Shown: piece by piece, positions 37,897 to 45,914 of the stretch
Position numbering within the stretch: position 1 is the stretch's first letter
Layout: the number at the start of each line of letters is the position of its first letter
Translations under genes and position numbers: made by a program
From: Deltaproteobacteria bacterium
GTDB lineage: Bacteria; Desulfobacterota; Syntrophia; Syntrophales; UBA2210
Direction of reading: 5' to 3'
Length of the DNA: 64,000 bases
NCBI GenBank assembly: GCA_016933965.1
Contig: JAFGTS010000032.1
Span: 1-64,000 of the forward strand
Notes under the pieces: generated by a model
The model's input: only the letters and a program-made list of their open reading frames with translations
What the model was told of the DNA's origin: nothing
Databases searched by the model: none

Positions 37897-38934
37897 GTGA
37901 CATCCATGGACGTTTCTGAACGCGAGTATACTGAGCACCAGATCCGTGAACGCATAAAAGAGTTGCAGGCGTTTTACAATCTGTCAGAACTGGTCGCGAG
38001 GGAAGACATCAGCCTGGATGAACTGTTTCAGGAATATGCGAATATCCTGCCGAGAAGCTGGCAATACCCCGCAATCGCCTGTGCCAGGATAAAGGTCGAT
38101 GGAAGCGAGTTCCGTTCGGATAACTTCAGGGAATCCGAATGGATACTGTCTGAGCCGCTCAAGGTACACGGCTCGGTTGCGGGGAAGATCGAAGTTGCGT
38201 ACCTTGAAGAGATGCCGGATAGTGACGTGGGGCCGTTCCTGAAGGAGGAAAGGCAGCTCTTGAAGGCCATCGCCGAGCGGCTGGGGCACATCATCGAGCG
38301 CAAACGTGGCGAGGAGGAAGTACGAAAACTTCTCTCGGAAAAGGAACTCCTCCTCAGGGAAGTGCACCATCGTATCAAGAACAACATGTCAACGGTTATG
38401 GGCATGCTGTCACTCCAGGCGGATGCTTTGAATGACCCATCATGTGCCTCTTCTCTCGCTGATGCGCGAAGCCGTATCCAGAGCATGATGGTTTTGTATG
38501 ACAGGTTGTACCGGTCTTCTGATTTCAGGGCGATATCGACGGAGGAATACATTGCATCCCTGATCGATGAGATCGTCGGTAATTTCCCCAACCATAGATC
38601 GGTCAGAATAGAAAAACGGATAGATGATCGGGTCCTCGACGCGAAGACCTTATCCCCTGTGGGTATCATTCTCAATGAGTTGCTCACGAACGCGATGAAA
38701 CACGCCTTTGCCGGCAGGGAAGAAGGGTTGATAGGCGTGACCTTTTCGTTCCGGGACGGCCATGCGATCCTCGATATTTACGATGATGGCGTGGGTATTC
38801 CGGAAGACTTCGATATCAAGGCCTCCACCGGGTTCGGGATGCAGCTCGTCGACATGCTCACGGAACAGCTTGGAGGGACCCTTCGGGTCGAACGGCGGCA
38901 GGGGACACGGTTCATCATCGAATTTGACGTATAA
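37897..38934 (+). CDS. Soluble HisKA_2-type sensor histidine kinase
   Basis: A 345-residue protein without membrane segments. The N-terminal 130 residues look like a GAF/PAS-type sensory module (AIACARIKVDGSEF...LKVHGSVAGKIEVAYLEEM), followed by a coiled coil, the phospho-acceptor box REVHHRIKNNMSTVMGML (His 157/158) and an ATPase domain with NELLTNAMKHAF and DDGVGIPEDF plus TGFGMQLVDML. This kinase class often pairs with unusual response regulators. The nearest regulator (36006) has a degenerate receiver, so pairing is uncertain. GTG 37897 or ATG 37906 may be the start. Confidence 0.85.
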   Translation: MTSMDVSEREYTEHQIRERIKELQAFYNLSELVAREDISLDELFQEYANILPRSWQYPAIACARIKVDGSEFRSDNFRESEWILSEPLKVHGSVAGKIEVAYLEEMPDSDVGPFLKEERQLLKAIAERLGHIIERKRGEEEVRKLLSEKELLLREVHHRIKNNMSTVMGMLSLQADALNDPSCASSLADARSRIQSMMVLYDRLYRSSDFRAISTEEYIASLIDEIVGNFPNHRSVRIEKRIDDRVLDAKTLSPVGIILNELLTNAMKHAFAGREEGLIGVTFSFRDGHAILDIYDDGVGIPEDFDIKASTGFGMQLVDMLTEQLGGTLRVERRQGTRFIIEFDV

Positions 38935-38951
38935 CCTGTCCCCGGGGCGCT

Positions 38952-40625
38952 TCACTCTTCCGTGCCGGACCGTTCCCGCAGTTTCCTGCGCAGGACCTTG
39001 CCGATCGCGCTCTTCGGCAGCATATCGATGAACTCGACGATTCTCGGCCGTTTGTACGTGGCCATTTTCTCTTTGCAGAACTCAAGGATATCTTCTTCCG
39101 TGGTTTTGCCCCTGAATTCTTCCTTCAATACCACACACGCCTTGACGGTCTCTCCCCGATATTCGTCGGGAACGCCGATAACGGCGACCTCCATGACCGC
39201 CGGGTGCTGCATTATATCCGATTCCACATCGAAGGGCGAGATATTGTAGCCGGAGGCGATGATCAGGTCCTTGATGCGATCGACAAAGAAGATGAACCCT
39301 TCCTCGTCCATGTAGCAGGCGTCTCCCGTGTGAAGCCAGCCATCGGTCTGGAAGGTTTCCTTCGTATCTTCCGGTTTGTTCCAGTATCCCTTGGCGACCT
39401 GGAGACCCCGGTACATCAGTTCACCCGTTTCTCCTCTCGGGAGGATTTCCCCCGTTTCGGGGTTGACGATCTTTGCCTCGCCGGCTACGGGAACCCCGAT
39501 CGAATCGGGGTTCGAGCGGTTGGGGAGGTTCACGATCGCTCCCGCGTTGCATTCCGTCATACCCCAGCCCTGACTGAGCTTTATTCCCGTGTTTTCGTGC
39601 CAGCGTTTCTGCAGTTCCGAGGGTACCGGCGCGCCCGCTGCGATGCAGACCTTCAGGTTGCCGAGGTCATGGCTTTTCAGATCGGGCTGTCCCAAAAGCG
39701 CGATATACACCGTGGGTATCGCCACAAGCGAATCGACCTTCCATGTATCGATCAGACGCAGGTATTCCGCGGCGTCGAACATGGGCATGAGGACCACGGT
39801 CCCGCCCTTGTAAAGCATGGGATGGAGCATGAGGTAGTAACCGCCGATGTGAAACATGGGAAGTATCTGGAGGTTGACGAAGTCATGATCGCAGCCGACG
39901 GTGTGACATTGCGCGAGGCAGGCGTTTATCATGCTGTAGTGTGTTTCCATGACGCCCTTCGGCGGTCCCGTGGTTCCCGCGGTATAGATGATCAGTGCCG
40001 TGTCTTCCTTGGAATTCACCGTAACTGCCGGCGGCGTGGGTGGATAGGATTCCAGCAGTTCCATGAAATCGACGGTGCCCGGGATGGACTGCTTTTCGCT
40101 CGTCAGGATCGGCGGCACCCATCCGTCGGGTCCGGAGAAGTCGCGGATATATACGCTGATGACATGTCGAAGCCCTGTCCGGCCTTTGATACGATCGATC
40201 AACGGGCAGAGGAGGTCAAGGCAGATCACCGTCTGGGCGCCGGAATCGTTGAGAATATAGGACATTTCATTATCCTGGAACATGACGTTGCAGGGAACGG
40301 AGATGGCCCCGAGCTTGATGACGGCGTGAAAGGCGAGGACCGCCTGTATGGACAGGGGCAGGACCACGGCGATACGGTCACCTTTTCTCACGCCCATGGC
40401 GACCAGCGCCGTCGCGAGCCGGTCCGAGAGTTCATCCATTTCCCTGTACGTGACCTCGCGACCCATAAAGACCAGGGCCGTTTTCAGGGGAAACCGGTAA
40501 ACGGATTCCTTTACGAGATCGTAAAAATTTCCCTCGGGGGCGGGCGGTACCGGTTCGGCACCCCAGCCCGGGTCATGCCTGACATACGAAAAATGTTCAA
40601 AAATATTTGGAAAATCCTTCTTCAT
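38952..40625 (-). CDS. AMP-forming acyl-CoA ligase of the glycyl-radical operon
   Basis: A 557-residue ANL-superfamily ligase that would form an acyl-CoA through an acyl-adenylate. ATP loop IIYTAGTTGPPKGVMETH, GWGMTECNAG, GWLHTGDACYMDEEGF, VDRIKDLIIASGYNISP and the catalytic Lys near the end (PKSAIGKVLRRKL). Behind a strong AGGAGGGG site. It is the third gene of an operon led by a glycyl-radical enzyme (41616-44015) and its activase, 60 bp upstream. The simplest reading is that it activates the acid made or consumed by that enzyme; fatty, aryl or branched acid cannot be distinguished. Confidence 0.85.
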   Translation of the reverse strand: MKKDFPNIFEHFSYVRHDPGWGAEPVPPAPEGNFYDLVKESVYRFPLKTALVFMGREVTYREMDELSDRLATALVAMGVRKGDRIAVVLPLSIQAVLAFHAVIKLGAISVPCNVMFQDNEMSYILNDSGAQTVICLDLLCPLIDRIKGRTGLRHVISVYIRDFSGPDGWVPPILTSEKQSIPGTVDFMELLESYPPTPPAVTVNSKEDTALIIYTAGTTGPPKGVMETHYSMINACLAQCHTVGCDHDFVNLQILPMFHIGGYYLMLHPMLYKGGTVVLMPMFDAAEYLRLIDTWKVDSLVAIPTVYIALLGQPDLKSHDLGNLKVCIAAGAPVPSELQKRWHENTGIKLSQGWGMTECNAGAIVNLPNRSNPDSIGVPVAGEAKIVNPETGEILPRGETGELMYRGLQVAKGYWNKPEDTKETFQTDGWLHTGDACYMDEEGFIFFVDRIKDLIIASGYNISPFDVESDIMQHPAVMEVAVIGVPDEYRGETVKACVVLKEEFRGKTTEEDILEFCKEKMATYKRPRIVEFIDMLPKSAIGKVLRRKLRERSGTEE

Positions 40626-40685
40626 GGTCCCCTCCTTTTTCCGATTTCATGCATATCGTATTGTTGTTTTACGCGACCCGGCCCA

Positions 40686-41588
40686 TCAGTTTCCGATGGT
40701 CACCGCGAGGCCCGCGTCATTCACGATGCGTTTCAGAAGGGATATGTGAGCGTCAGAGGGTTGTTTCGCTTCGGGCATCTCATACACCGTGCCGATCTGT
40801 GCGCACTTGCTCATGCCGCCTTCGTGGTAGGGCAGAAATGAGACCTTCTCCACATTCAGGGTCTTCCCCAGCGTGGCGATACGACCGATCTCGTCGGGGT
40901 CATCGTTCACCCCCGCAATGAGCGGAATGCGAAGCCAGGTCCTTACACACCCTGCGATGTGTTCGAAATTGGACAGGATCAGTTCGTTGCCGACACCCGT
41001 AAAGGCGCGATGGATATCATCATCAAGTGTCTTGATGTCGTACAGTACCAGATCGAGGCAGGGGAGGATCTCGTCGAAGGCCAATTTCTGCGCGTACCCG
41101 GTCGTGTCCAGGGCGACGGAGAGACCTCGTTCCTTCAGGGCCGCTGCAAGCTCCGCGGCAAACCGATGCTGCATGAGCGGTTCGCCTCCGGAGAGGGTTA
41201 CCCCTCCGCCGGAGTTATGGTAAAAGGGCAGGTCTCTTTCAACTTCTTCAATGATCTCATCACGGTCCATATAGGTGCCGGACACCTGGAGCGACCGGGA
41301 AGGGCAGGCGTCAAAACATTCCAGGCACTGGCGGCATGCATCCCAGTCGATCACCCTGCCCGTATCGGGTATCATATGGATAGCGTTGTGCGGGCATGCC
41401 TCCGCGCACCTCCCGCAGGCGGTGCATCGTATGTCCCTGGCTATCAACTGAGGCTGCATTCGCTGCGATTCCGGGTTGCTGCACCATTTGCAGGACAGGG
41501 GGCATCCCTTGAAGAATACCGTGGTCCTGATACCCGGTCCGTCATGGAGACTGAATCGCTGAATGTTGAATATGACGCCCTTTGTCAT
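40686..41588 (-). CDS. Glycyl-radical enzyme activating protein (radical SAM)
   Basis: The 300-residue product generates the glycyl radical on its partner using S-adenosylmethionine. Radical-SAM motif CPLSCKWC near the N-terminus, then a two-cluster ferredoxin insert (CTACGRCAEACPHNAI and CRQCLECFDACPSRSL) that separates it from the short activase of pyruvate formate-lyase, and GGGVTLSGGEPLMQ. It lies 27 bp downstream of the glycyl-radical enzyme gene, a fixed pairing for the family. Confidence 0.93.
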   Translation of the reverse strand: MTKGVIFNIQRFSLHDGPGIRTTVFFKGCPLSCKWCSNPESQRMQPQLIARDIRCTACGRCAEACPHNAIHMIPDTGRVIDWDACRQCLECFDACPSRSLQVSGTYMDRDEIIEEVERDLPFYHNSGGGVTLSGGEPLMQHRFAAELAAALKERGLSVALDTTGYAQKLAFDEILPCLDLVLYDIKTLDDDIHRAFTGVGNELILSNFEHIAGCVRTWLRIPLIAGVNDDPDEIGRIATLGKTLNVEKVSFLPYHEGGMSKCAQIGTVYEMPEAKQPSDAHISLLKRIVNDAGLAVTIGN

Positions 41589-41615
41589 GGTTCCCCGGGG
41601 CCGCTCCCCCCTGGA

Positions 41616-44015
41616 TTACCGGAATGACTGCTCCGTTCTGGCGATGATAGAATCCTGCAGCCCTTTGCTCAGGTCTACAAAGTAGGCACTGTATCCCGCC
41701 ACCCGAACGATCAGGTCCTGGTAATTTTCGGGGTGTTTCTGGGCCTTCACATAGGTCTCTTTATCCGCCACGTTGAACTGGATATGACTGATCCCGAGAT
41801 CGCCCCAGGTCCTCAGGTAGCTGATGAACAACTGTTTCATATCCCCGTCGAGCGCCGATGGGGGAAATTTCTGGTTCAGCAGGTGGTTGTAGGTTTTTGT
41901 CGTGCTTATCTTCGATGCCGATTTCAGCACGGCCGTAGGGCCTTTGAAGTCCGCTCCCTGAACCGGTGAAAGCGTGGCATCGGCAAAGGGGTCGCCGTCC
42001 CTGCGTCCGTCGGGTGTGGCCGGTGTGCTGATCCCCGATGCATAGGTTCCGGAAACGCCGCTTCCGTCGCCCCTGCAGGGGTAGCCGAAGCGGTCGGTGA
42101 ATTCGGCCATCACCTCCGCAGTCCTGTGATGTATGAGCGAGGCGATGTCATCGGCATAGTCGTCATCGTTGCCGTACTTCGGTGCGTGAAGCACCCGCTG
42201 CCGGAGTTCGTCGTGTCCCTCCCAGTTCTTGTCCATGGCTTCGATCAGCTCTCCCATGGAGACCGTCCCGTCGTCGAAGACGAGTTTCTTGATGGCCGCG
42301 ATACCATCGACGACGTTCGTGGTGCCGATGATGACGCAGAAATCATGCACCCGCGAAGGATAGATCCACCGGCGGCAGTCCTTTCCCTTTTTGATGCACC
42401 CTTCGAGGACTGCCGAATAAAACGGTCGCGGCAGGTATTTCTCGTATATGGTCCTGCAGGTGTTCTCGATCCTGTTCTGCCTGCCGAAAAAGTGGCGCAC
42501 CTGTTCGAGGTAGGCCTCAATGACGTTGTTGATCGACGTGAAATCCGCCGGGTCGGGCGTCGGGGCGCCCCACTGTTCACCGGTTTCAGGATTGATACCC
42601 CGGTGCAGGGCCCACCACAGGCATTTCGGGAGTATAAGCCCGCCCAGGGCCCGCCGGGCGATGTTCTTTCCGGGGAGTTCGATGTAGACACATCCCGTTA
42701 CGGCGTAGTCGCGGGCGTCTTCGAGGGGAACGTCCCATTCCAGCAGGGTGGGTAGCAACGTCATATCATTAAAAAATGACGGATACCCGATCCCCGTGCG
42801 CAGCACTTCGGTGACCCGTGAGAGAAGTTCGTCGGGCGTGCCGTCGTGATACCGGAGGGCGATGCTCGGTTCGAGACTGCGCATGATCCCGGCGGCTTCG
42901 AGCACCAGATAGGTCATTTCATTCGTGACGTCGTTACCGTCCTTATCGACACCGCCTATCGTAATGGCCTGGAGAGAGGCAACACCCCCATAGATCGCGC
43001 TCAGGATCGGCGAGTAGATCAGGCCCAGTTCATGGAATTTGACCCAGAGGAGCAGCAACAGTTCGAGGGCCCCCTCCCTGGTGATCTCCCCGCTCGCGAG
43101 ATCTCTTTCCAGGTAAGGGCCGAAGACCTTGTCGAAGCGGACCCCGATCCCCAGTGTTGAGTATTCCAGGTATCTCATGACATGGATGAAGAAAAATGAC
43201 TGGAGGGCTTCCTGAAGGGTCCGGGGTGGATGTTCGGGGACCCGCTCGCAGATCTCGGCGATCTTCAGGAGTCGCCCGCGGTCCTTCTCTTCCGTTGCCT
43301 CTTCCGCCTTCATACGGGCCAGGTCCGCGTATCGATGGGCATATGCTATGGCGGCCTTCAGGGTGATCAGGACCGCTTCGAGGAACTCCTTTTGTTCGAT
43401 GTAATCGGCGGGGACCTCCCTGTCGATCGCCGCAAGTCGTTCCTGTGCCTCTTCCATGATGCCTTTCAGGCCGATCCTGAATATCTTTTCATAGTCGGGG
43501 ATGCCCAGCTCCGACCAGTGTGTCCAGAGAAAGGTGCCCTCATAGACCCAGTATTTCAGGATGTCCCCCGTGAACGCTTTCTGCTGGATGTCACTGATGG
43601 ACCTGCCTTTCCAGTATTCGACCATTTCAGACAGTTCCCGGCGCCCCTCGTCGTCGAGGAGTGCCTGTCCTTCCTGCCCGGTGACGACCCTCTTGACGGA
43701 ACGCCAGTTCATGTCGATGCCGAAATAGAGGCCTTCCGGCGTTGCGGCGGCGTTTCCCACGAGCCGTTCCCAATCCTGAATATACAGGTCCATCTTGTTC
43801 AAAATATTTTCGAAGGCCTTTGCCCTCCGCAGAACCATGGGGAGACCGTCCGTTTCCCTGTACGATTCCGTGAGATAGCGTGACCGCTGAAGGTCGAGCC
43901 TGATATCGGGGCGGTACATGCCTCGTGCGGAATCCTCGTCCTGATATCCCCTCCGCACGTTCCGAACAGCCTTGATGACCAGTTTGTCTTTGATATGTTC
44001 CGCGGCGAGATCCAT
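41616..44015 (-). CDS. Glycyl-radical enzyme with a non-standard active-site motif
   Basis: A 799-residue PFL-like enzyme. The glycyl-radical loop RVAGYSAYF (radical Gly about 774) and the C-terminal LQDSIIARTEQSF are canonical. The active-site loop reads AVTGCVYIELPGKN, with the thiyl Cys about 442. Dehydratases, decarboxylases and C-N or C-S lyases of the family carry Cys-X-Glu here; this protein has Cys-Val-Tyr, so the usual general base is missing. Length fits the dehydratase/decarboxylase group better than the longer fumarate-adding enzymes. The substrate is unknown. Strong AGGAGGG site; own promoter at 44045-44073. First gene of the operon. Confidence 0.88.
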   Translation of the reverse strand: MDLAAEHIKDKLVIKAVRNVRRGYQDEDSARGMYRPDIRLDLQRSRYLTESYRETDGLPMVLRRAKAFENILNKMDLYIQDWERLVGNAAATPEGLYFGIDMNWRSVKRVVTGQEGQALLDDEGRRELSEMVEYWKGRSISDIQQKAFTGDILKYWVYEGTFLWTHWSELGIPDYEKIFRIGLKGIMEEAQERLAAIDREVPADYIEQKEFLEAVLITLKAAIAYAHRYADLARMKAEEATEEKDRGRLLKIAEICERVPEHPPRTLQEALQSFFFIHVMRYLEYSTLGIGVRFDKVFGPYLERDLASGEITREGALELLLLLWVKFHELGLIYSPILSAIYGGVASLQAITIGGVDKDGNDVTNEMTYLVLEAAGIMRSLEPSIALRYHDGTPDELLSRVTEVLRTGIGYPSFFNDMTLLPTLLEWDVPLEDARDYAVTGCVYIELPGKNIARRALGGLILPKCLWWALHRGINPETGEQWGAPTPDPADFTSINNVIEAYLEQVRHFFGRQNRIENTCRTIYEKYLPRPFYSAVLEGCIKKGKDCRRWIYPSRVHDFCVIIGTTNVVDGIAAIKKLVFDDGTVSMGELIEAMDKNWEGHDELRQRVLHAPKYGNDDDYADDIASLIHHRTAEVMAEFTDRFGYPCRGDGSGVSGTYASGISTPATPDGRRDGDPFADATLSPVQGADFKGPTAVLKSASKISTTKTYNHLLNQKFPPSALDGDMKQLFISYLRTWGDLGISHIQFNVADKETYVKAQKHPENYQDLIVRVAGYSAYFVDLSKGLQDSIIARTEQSFR

Positions 44016-44044
44016 AAGACCCTCCTGTAAAATAAATTGCGTTC

Positions 44045-44081
44045 ATGATACTAAATGGCATTCAATGAGTCAATCGTCATT
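44045..44081 (-). promoter_or_regulatory. Promoter of the glycyl-radical operon with overlapping operator
   Basis: On the minus strand TTGACT (44073-44068), a 17-bp spacer and TATCAT (44050-44045). An inverted repeat AATGA-N8-TCATT (44064-44081) covers the -35 box, and a second palindrome CATT-C-AATG (44059-44067) lies just inside it. This is a sensible place for repression by the divergent TetR protein. Confidence 0.55.
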
Positions 44082-44190
44082 TTACTTTTTCTGCGATTTG
44101 TGTCACAGTGAGGTTCGTGAATTCGCGTGGCATTGAGGAACGCTTTATTGTAAAGAGATAAACAGGAATATCGAGCGGGGAGCTTACACA

Positions 44191-44829
44191 GTGGAAAAAT
44201 CGACCTTCAGCGATCTCAAGTTGCAGGAACGGGAAACCCGGAAGAATTTGATAATCGATGCGGCGGAGCGAGTATTCGCCGTCAAACAGTTCGATCAGGT
44301 GAGCATGAAAGAGATTGCGAGGGAAGCCGGCATTTCGGCGGCGTCGATATATACCTACTTTACCGATCAGGAGCATCTTTTTGTCGAGGCCTTTCTCAGG
44401 GAAACGACGTCCCTTGTGGATACGCTCAAGGCCAACATATGCGACCGGGAAGAGGTGGACATGGAAGCCGTTATCAATGTCTTTCTCGAATATTTCAGCG
44501 AACATGACGCCTATTTCAGGATGATGGCCCACTTCATGCTGTACGGAAAGATCGGATCCGAAGCGCTGGAAAAATTGAATCACACGGCGCGCGGGGTCGT
44601 GGACCTGTTCGATACGATATTCATAAAGATGAAATATGAAGGGGACGATGTACGGCTCATGTCGCATACGTTCTTTGCGGCATTGAATGGGATAATGATA
44701 AATTTTCGAAGATACCCGGGGAGAAGTGAAGAAGAGATCCTGTCTCACATGAAACGGCTTGGAAAGATCGTGGCGGAGCTCTTCGGGACGTACCTGAAGC
44801 AAAAGGCGGGATCAGGTCCGGCAATATAA
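44191..44829 (+). CDS. TetR-family transcriptional regulator
   Basis: A 212-residue regulator: N-terminal helix-turn-helix (IIDAAERVFAVKQFDQVSMKEIAREAGISAASIYTYF, residues about 21-57) and a helical ligand-binding C-terminal domain. GTG start at 44191 behind GGGGAG. Divergent from the glycyl-radical operon, so it most likely controls that operon in response to a substrate or CoA-ester. Typical length. Confidence 0.9.
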   Translation: MEKSTFSDLKLQERETRKNLIIDAAERVFAVKQFDQVSMKEIAREAGISAASIYTYFTDQEHLFVEAFLRETTSLVDTLKANICDREEVDMEAVINVFLEYFSEHDAYFRMMAHFMLYGKIGSEALEKLNHTARGVVDLFDTIFIKMKYEGDDVRLMSHTFFAALNGIMINFRRYPGRSEEEILSHMKRLGKIVAELFGTYLKQKAGSGPAI

Positions 44830-44837
44830 CATAGAAA

Positions 44838-44870
44838 GGGTCAACGGTAGACTTGACCCCTTTATTCTTT
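44838..44870 (+). terminator. Rho-independent terminator of the TetR gene
   Basis: Stem GGGTCAA (44838-44844) / TTGACCC (44853-44859) extended by A-T pairs, 8-nt loop, then CTTTATTCTTT. Confidence 0.85.
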
Positions 44871-44874
44871 ATTT

Positions 44875-44929
44875 GTGATTCGTGATTCGGAAAGTTTTTT
44901 TCTTAACGCTTCACGTTTTACGTCTCACG
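44875..44929. repeat. Degenerate heptamer arrays
   Basis: GTGATTC twice (44875-44888), then four 7-bp units CTTAACG, CTTCACG, TTTTACG, TCTCACG (44902-44929). They open a 330-bp AT-rich non-coding stretch unlike its GC-rich surroundings; the short open frames within it look spurious. Confidence 0.65.
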
Positions 44930-45007
44930 CTGTTTATCTTTCTTGTCGTTTTTCCTTCCTTTTTTTCCTCTCAAACAGGATATCGGAATTTGCAGTACCT
45001 GTTTCAG

Positions 45008-45124
45008 GCATATCGGAACTACTGGTTCCGATATGCTAAAATGTCTTATGATATCGAAAGGATATCATAATTTCTTCATGCTGCAACCGGAGACGCTGAT
45101 GAAAATCGGAACTGCCGGTTCCGA
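45008..45124. repeat. Cluster of three hairpins with a duplicated palindrome
   Basis: GCATATCGGAAC/GTTCCGATATGC (45008-45036, 12 perfect bp), TTATGATATC/GATATCATAA (45046-45070, 10 perfect bp) and TCGGAAC/GTTCCGA (45106-45124), all with 5-nt loops. The first and third share the core TCGGAACT-R-C-Y-GGTTCCGA; a further half-copy ATATCGGAA begins at 44990. They precede the small-gene/kamA operon. Confidence 0.7.
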
Positions 45125-45189
45125 CCAACGACACCATCATTCCAGATATATCATTTAATATCATATAGTTGCGTCGCTGGTACGCCTTT

Positions 45190-45225
45190 TGCGATTTGTG
45201 CCGCATAGTGAGGAACGGTTCATTG
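45190..45225 (+). repeat. Copy of an element also found before the TetR gene
   Basis: TGCGATTTGTG (45190-45200) and TGAGGAACGGTTCATTG (45209-45225) match TGCGATTTGTG at 44092-44102 and TGAGGAACGCTTTATTG at 44134-44150, with a shorter distance between the halves. It lies 40 bp before the small gene at 45265. Confidence 0.55.
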
Positions 45226-45264
45226 GTGACAAGAGGAATTATTGCGGTGAAGAAGGGTGACGTC

Positions 45265-45495
45265 ATGTTGAAAGGGATCGTGATTCCCATAGAGTGGGAT
45301 GAGAACGGCTGTGTGACCGCCGTGGCCCTCTCCACCCACACCGAAGACAGTTATGTGATCGAGCGGTTCGGCAAGGGACGTGACCTTTTTGAGTATCTCC
45401 AGTCCGAGGTCGCGGTGAATGGTGTCGTGCGGAGGGTTTCCGGGGCGAAGCACCTGCGGGTGACGGATTTCCGGTTGACGAAAGCATGGGATTGA
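45265..45495 (+). CDS. Small uncharacterised protein, OB-fold-like
   Basis: A 76-residue cytoplasmic protein. No family recognised. It is beta-rich, and the end (NGVVRRVSGAKHLRVTDFRL) has the look of the last strands of an OB fold. The ATG at 45265 follows GAAGGGTG at good spacing; the open frame extends upstream to 45169 but through repeat sequence. It lies 61 bp before another small OB-like protein and about 420 bp before kamA, all in one direction. Confidence 0.6.
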   Translation: MLKGIVIPIEWDENGCVTAVALSTHTEDSYVIERFGKGRDLFEYLQSEVAVNGVVRRVSGAKHLRVTDFRLTKAWD

Positions 45496-45556
45496 AGGCC
45501 TGTGACAGTGAACGGGGGTATTTCCCCTGAAACATGCCTGTAAGGAGGAGATGTAT

Positions 45557-45844
45557 ATGGTGAGGCGAAGAAATCGGGGTATTATCGGCATAGTGATCAT
45601 TATTGCCTGCGTCGGGCTTTTTTTCAGTGTTTCCGGGGCCGGTGAGCTGATGACCATCACCGGCCAGGTTACTGAGGATTTTCAAATCCTTTCCGATGAC
45701 GGTATCCCCTATGAGATACTTATCAATGATATGGGCGCGGAGATCGTTGACCATATCGGAGAGCGGGTGAAGGTCACCGGCATTGTTGAGGAAGACGAAG
45801 GCTACAAGGTCATTGATGTTCAGTCATATACCGTTCTGGAATAA
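45557..45844 (+). CDS. Small exported OB-fold-like protein
   Basis: A 95-residue protein. N-terminal export/anchor helix (GIIGIVIIIACVGLFFSV), then a domain of about 65 residues with OB-fold texture (LMTITGQVTEDFQILSDDG...VKVTGIVEEDEGYKVIDVQS), similar to stress-linked periplasmic OB proteins such as the YgiW/YdeI group, though identity is not claimed. The ATG at 45557 is better spaced from AAGGAGGAG than the ATG at 45551. It lies 70 bp before kamA. Confidence 0.6.
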   Translation: MVRRRNRGIIGIVIIIACVGLFFSVSGAGELMTITGQVTEDFQILSDDGIPYEILINDMGAEIVDHIGERVKVTGIVEEDEGYKVIDVQSYTVLE

Positions 45845-45914
45845 AGAACCGGTGCAGAGGACACCGTAGTAAGATTGAAAAATTAACGACATGATGGAAG
45901 GGAGAGTGAACAGC

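Noticed and set aside
39204-40841. Plus-strand open frame of 545 codons
   Set aside because: Antisense to the acyl-CoA ligase, which has all its motifs and a ribosome site.
44882-45070. 62-codon open frame in the AT-rich hairpin region
   Set aside because: Runs through heptamer repeats and hairpins; its hydrophobic look comes from T-rich sequence.
44990-45124. CRISPR array
   Set aside because: Only two full palindromic copies, 96 bp apart, with no regular spacers and no cas genes.
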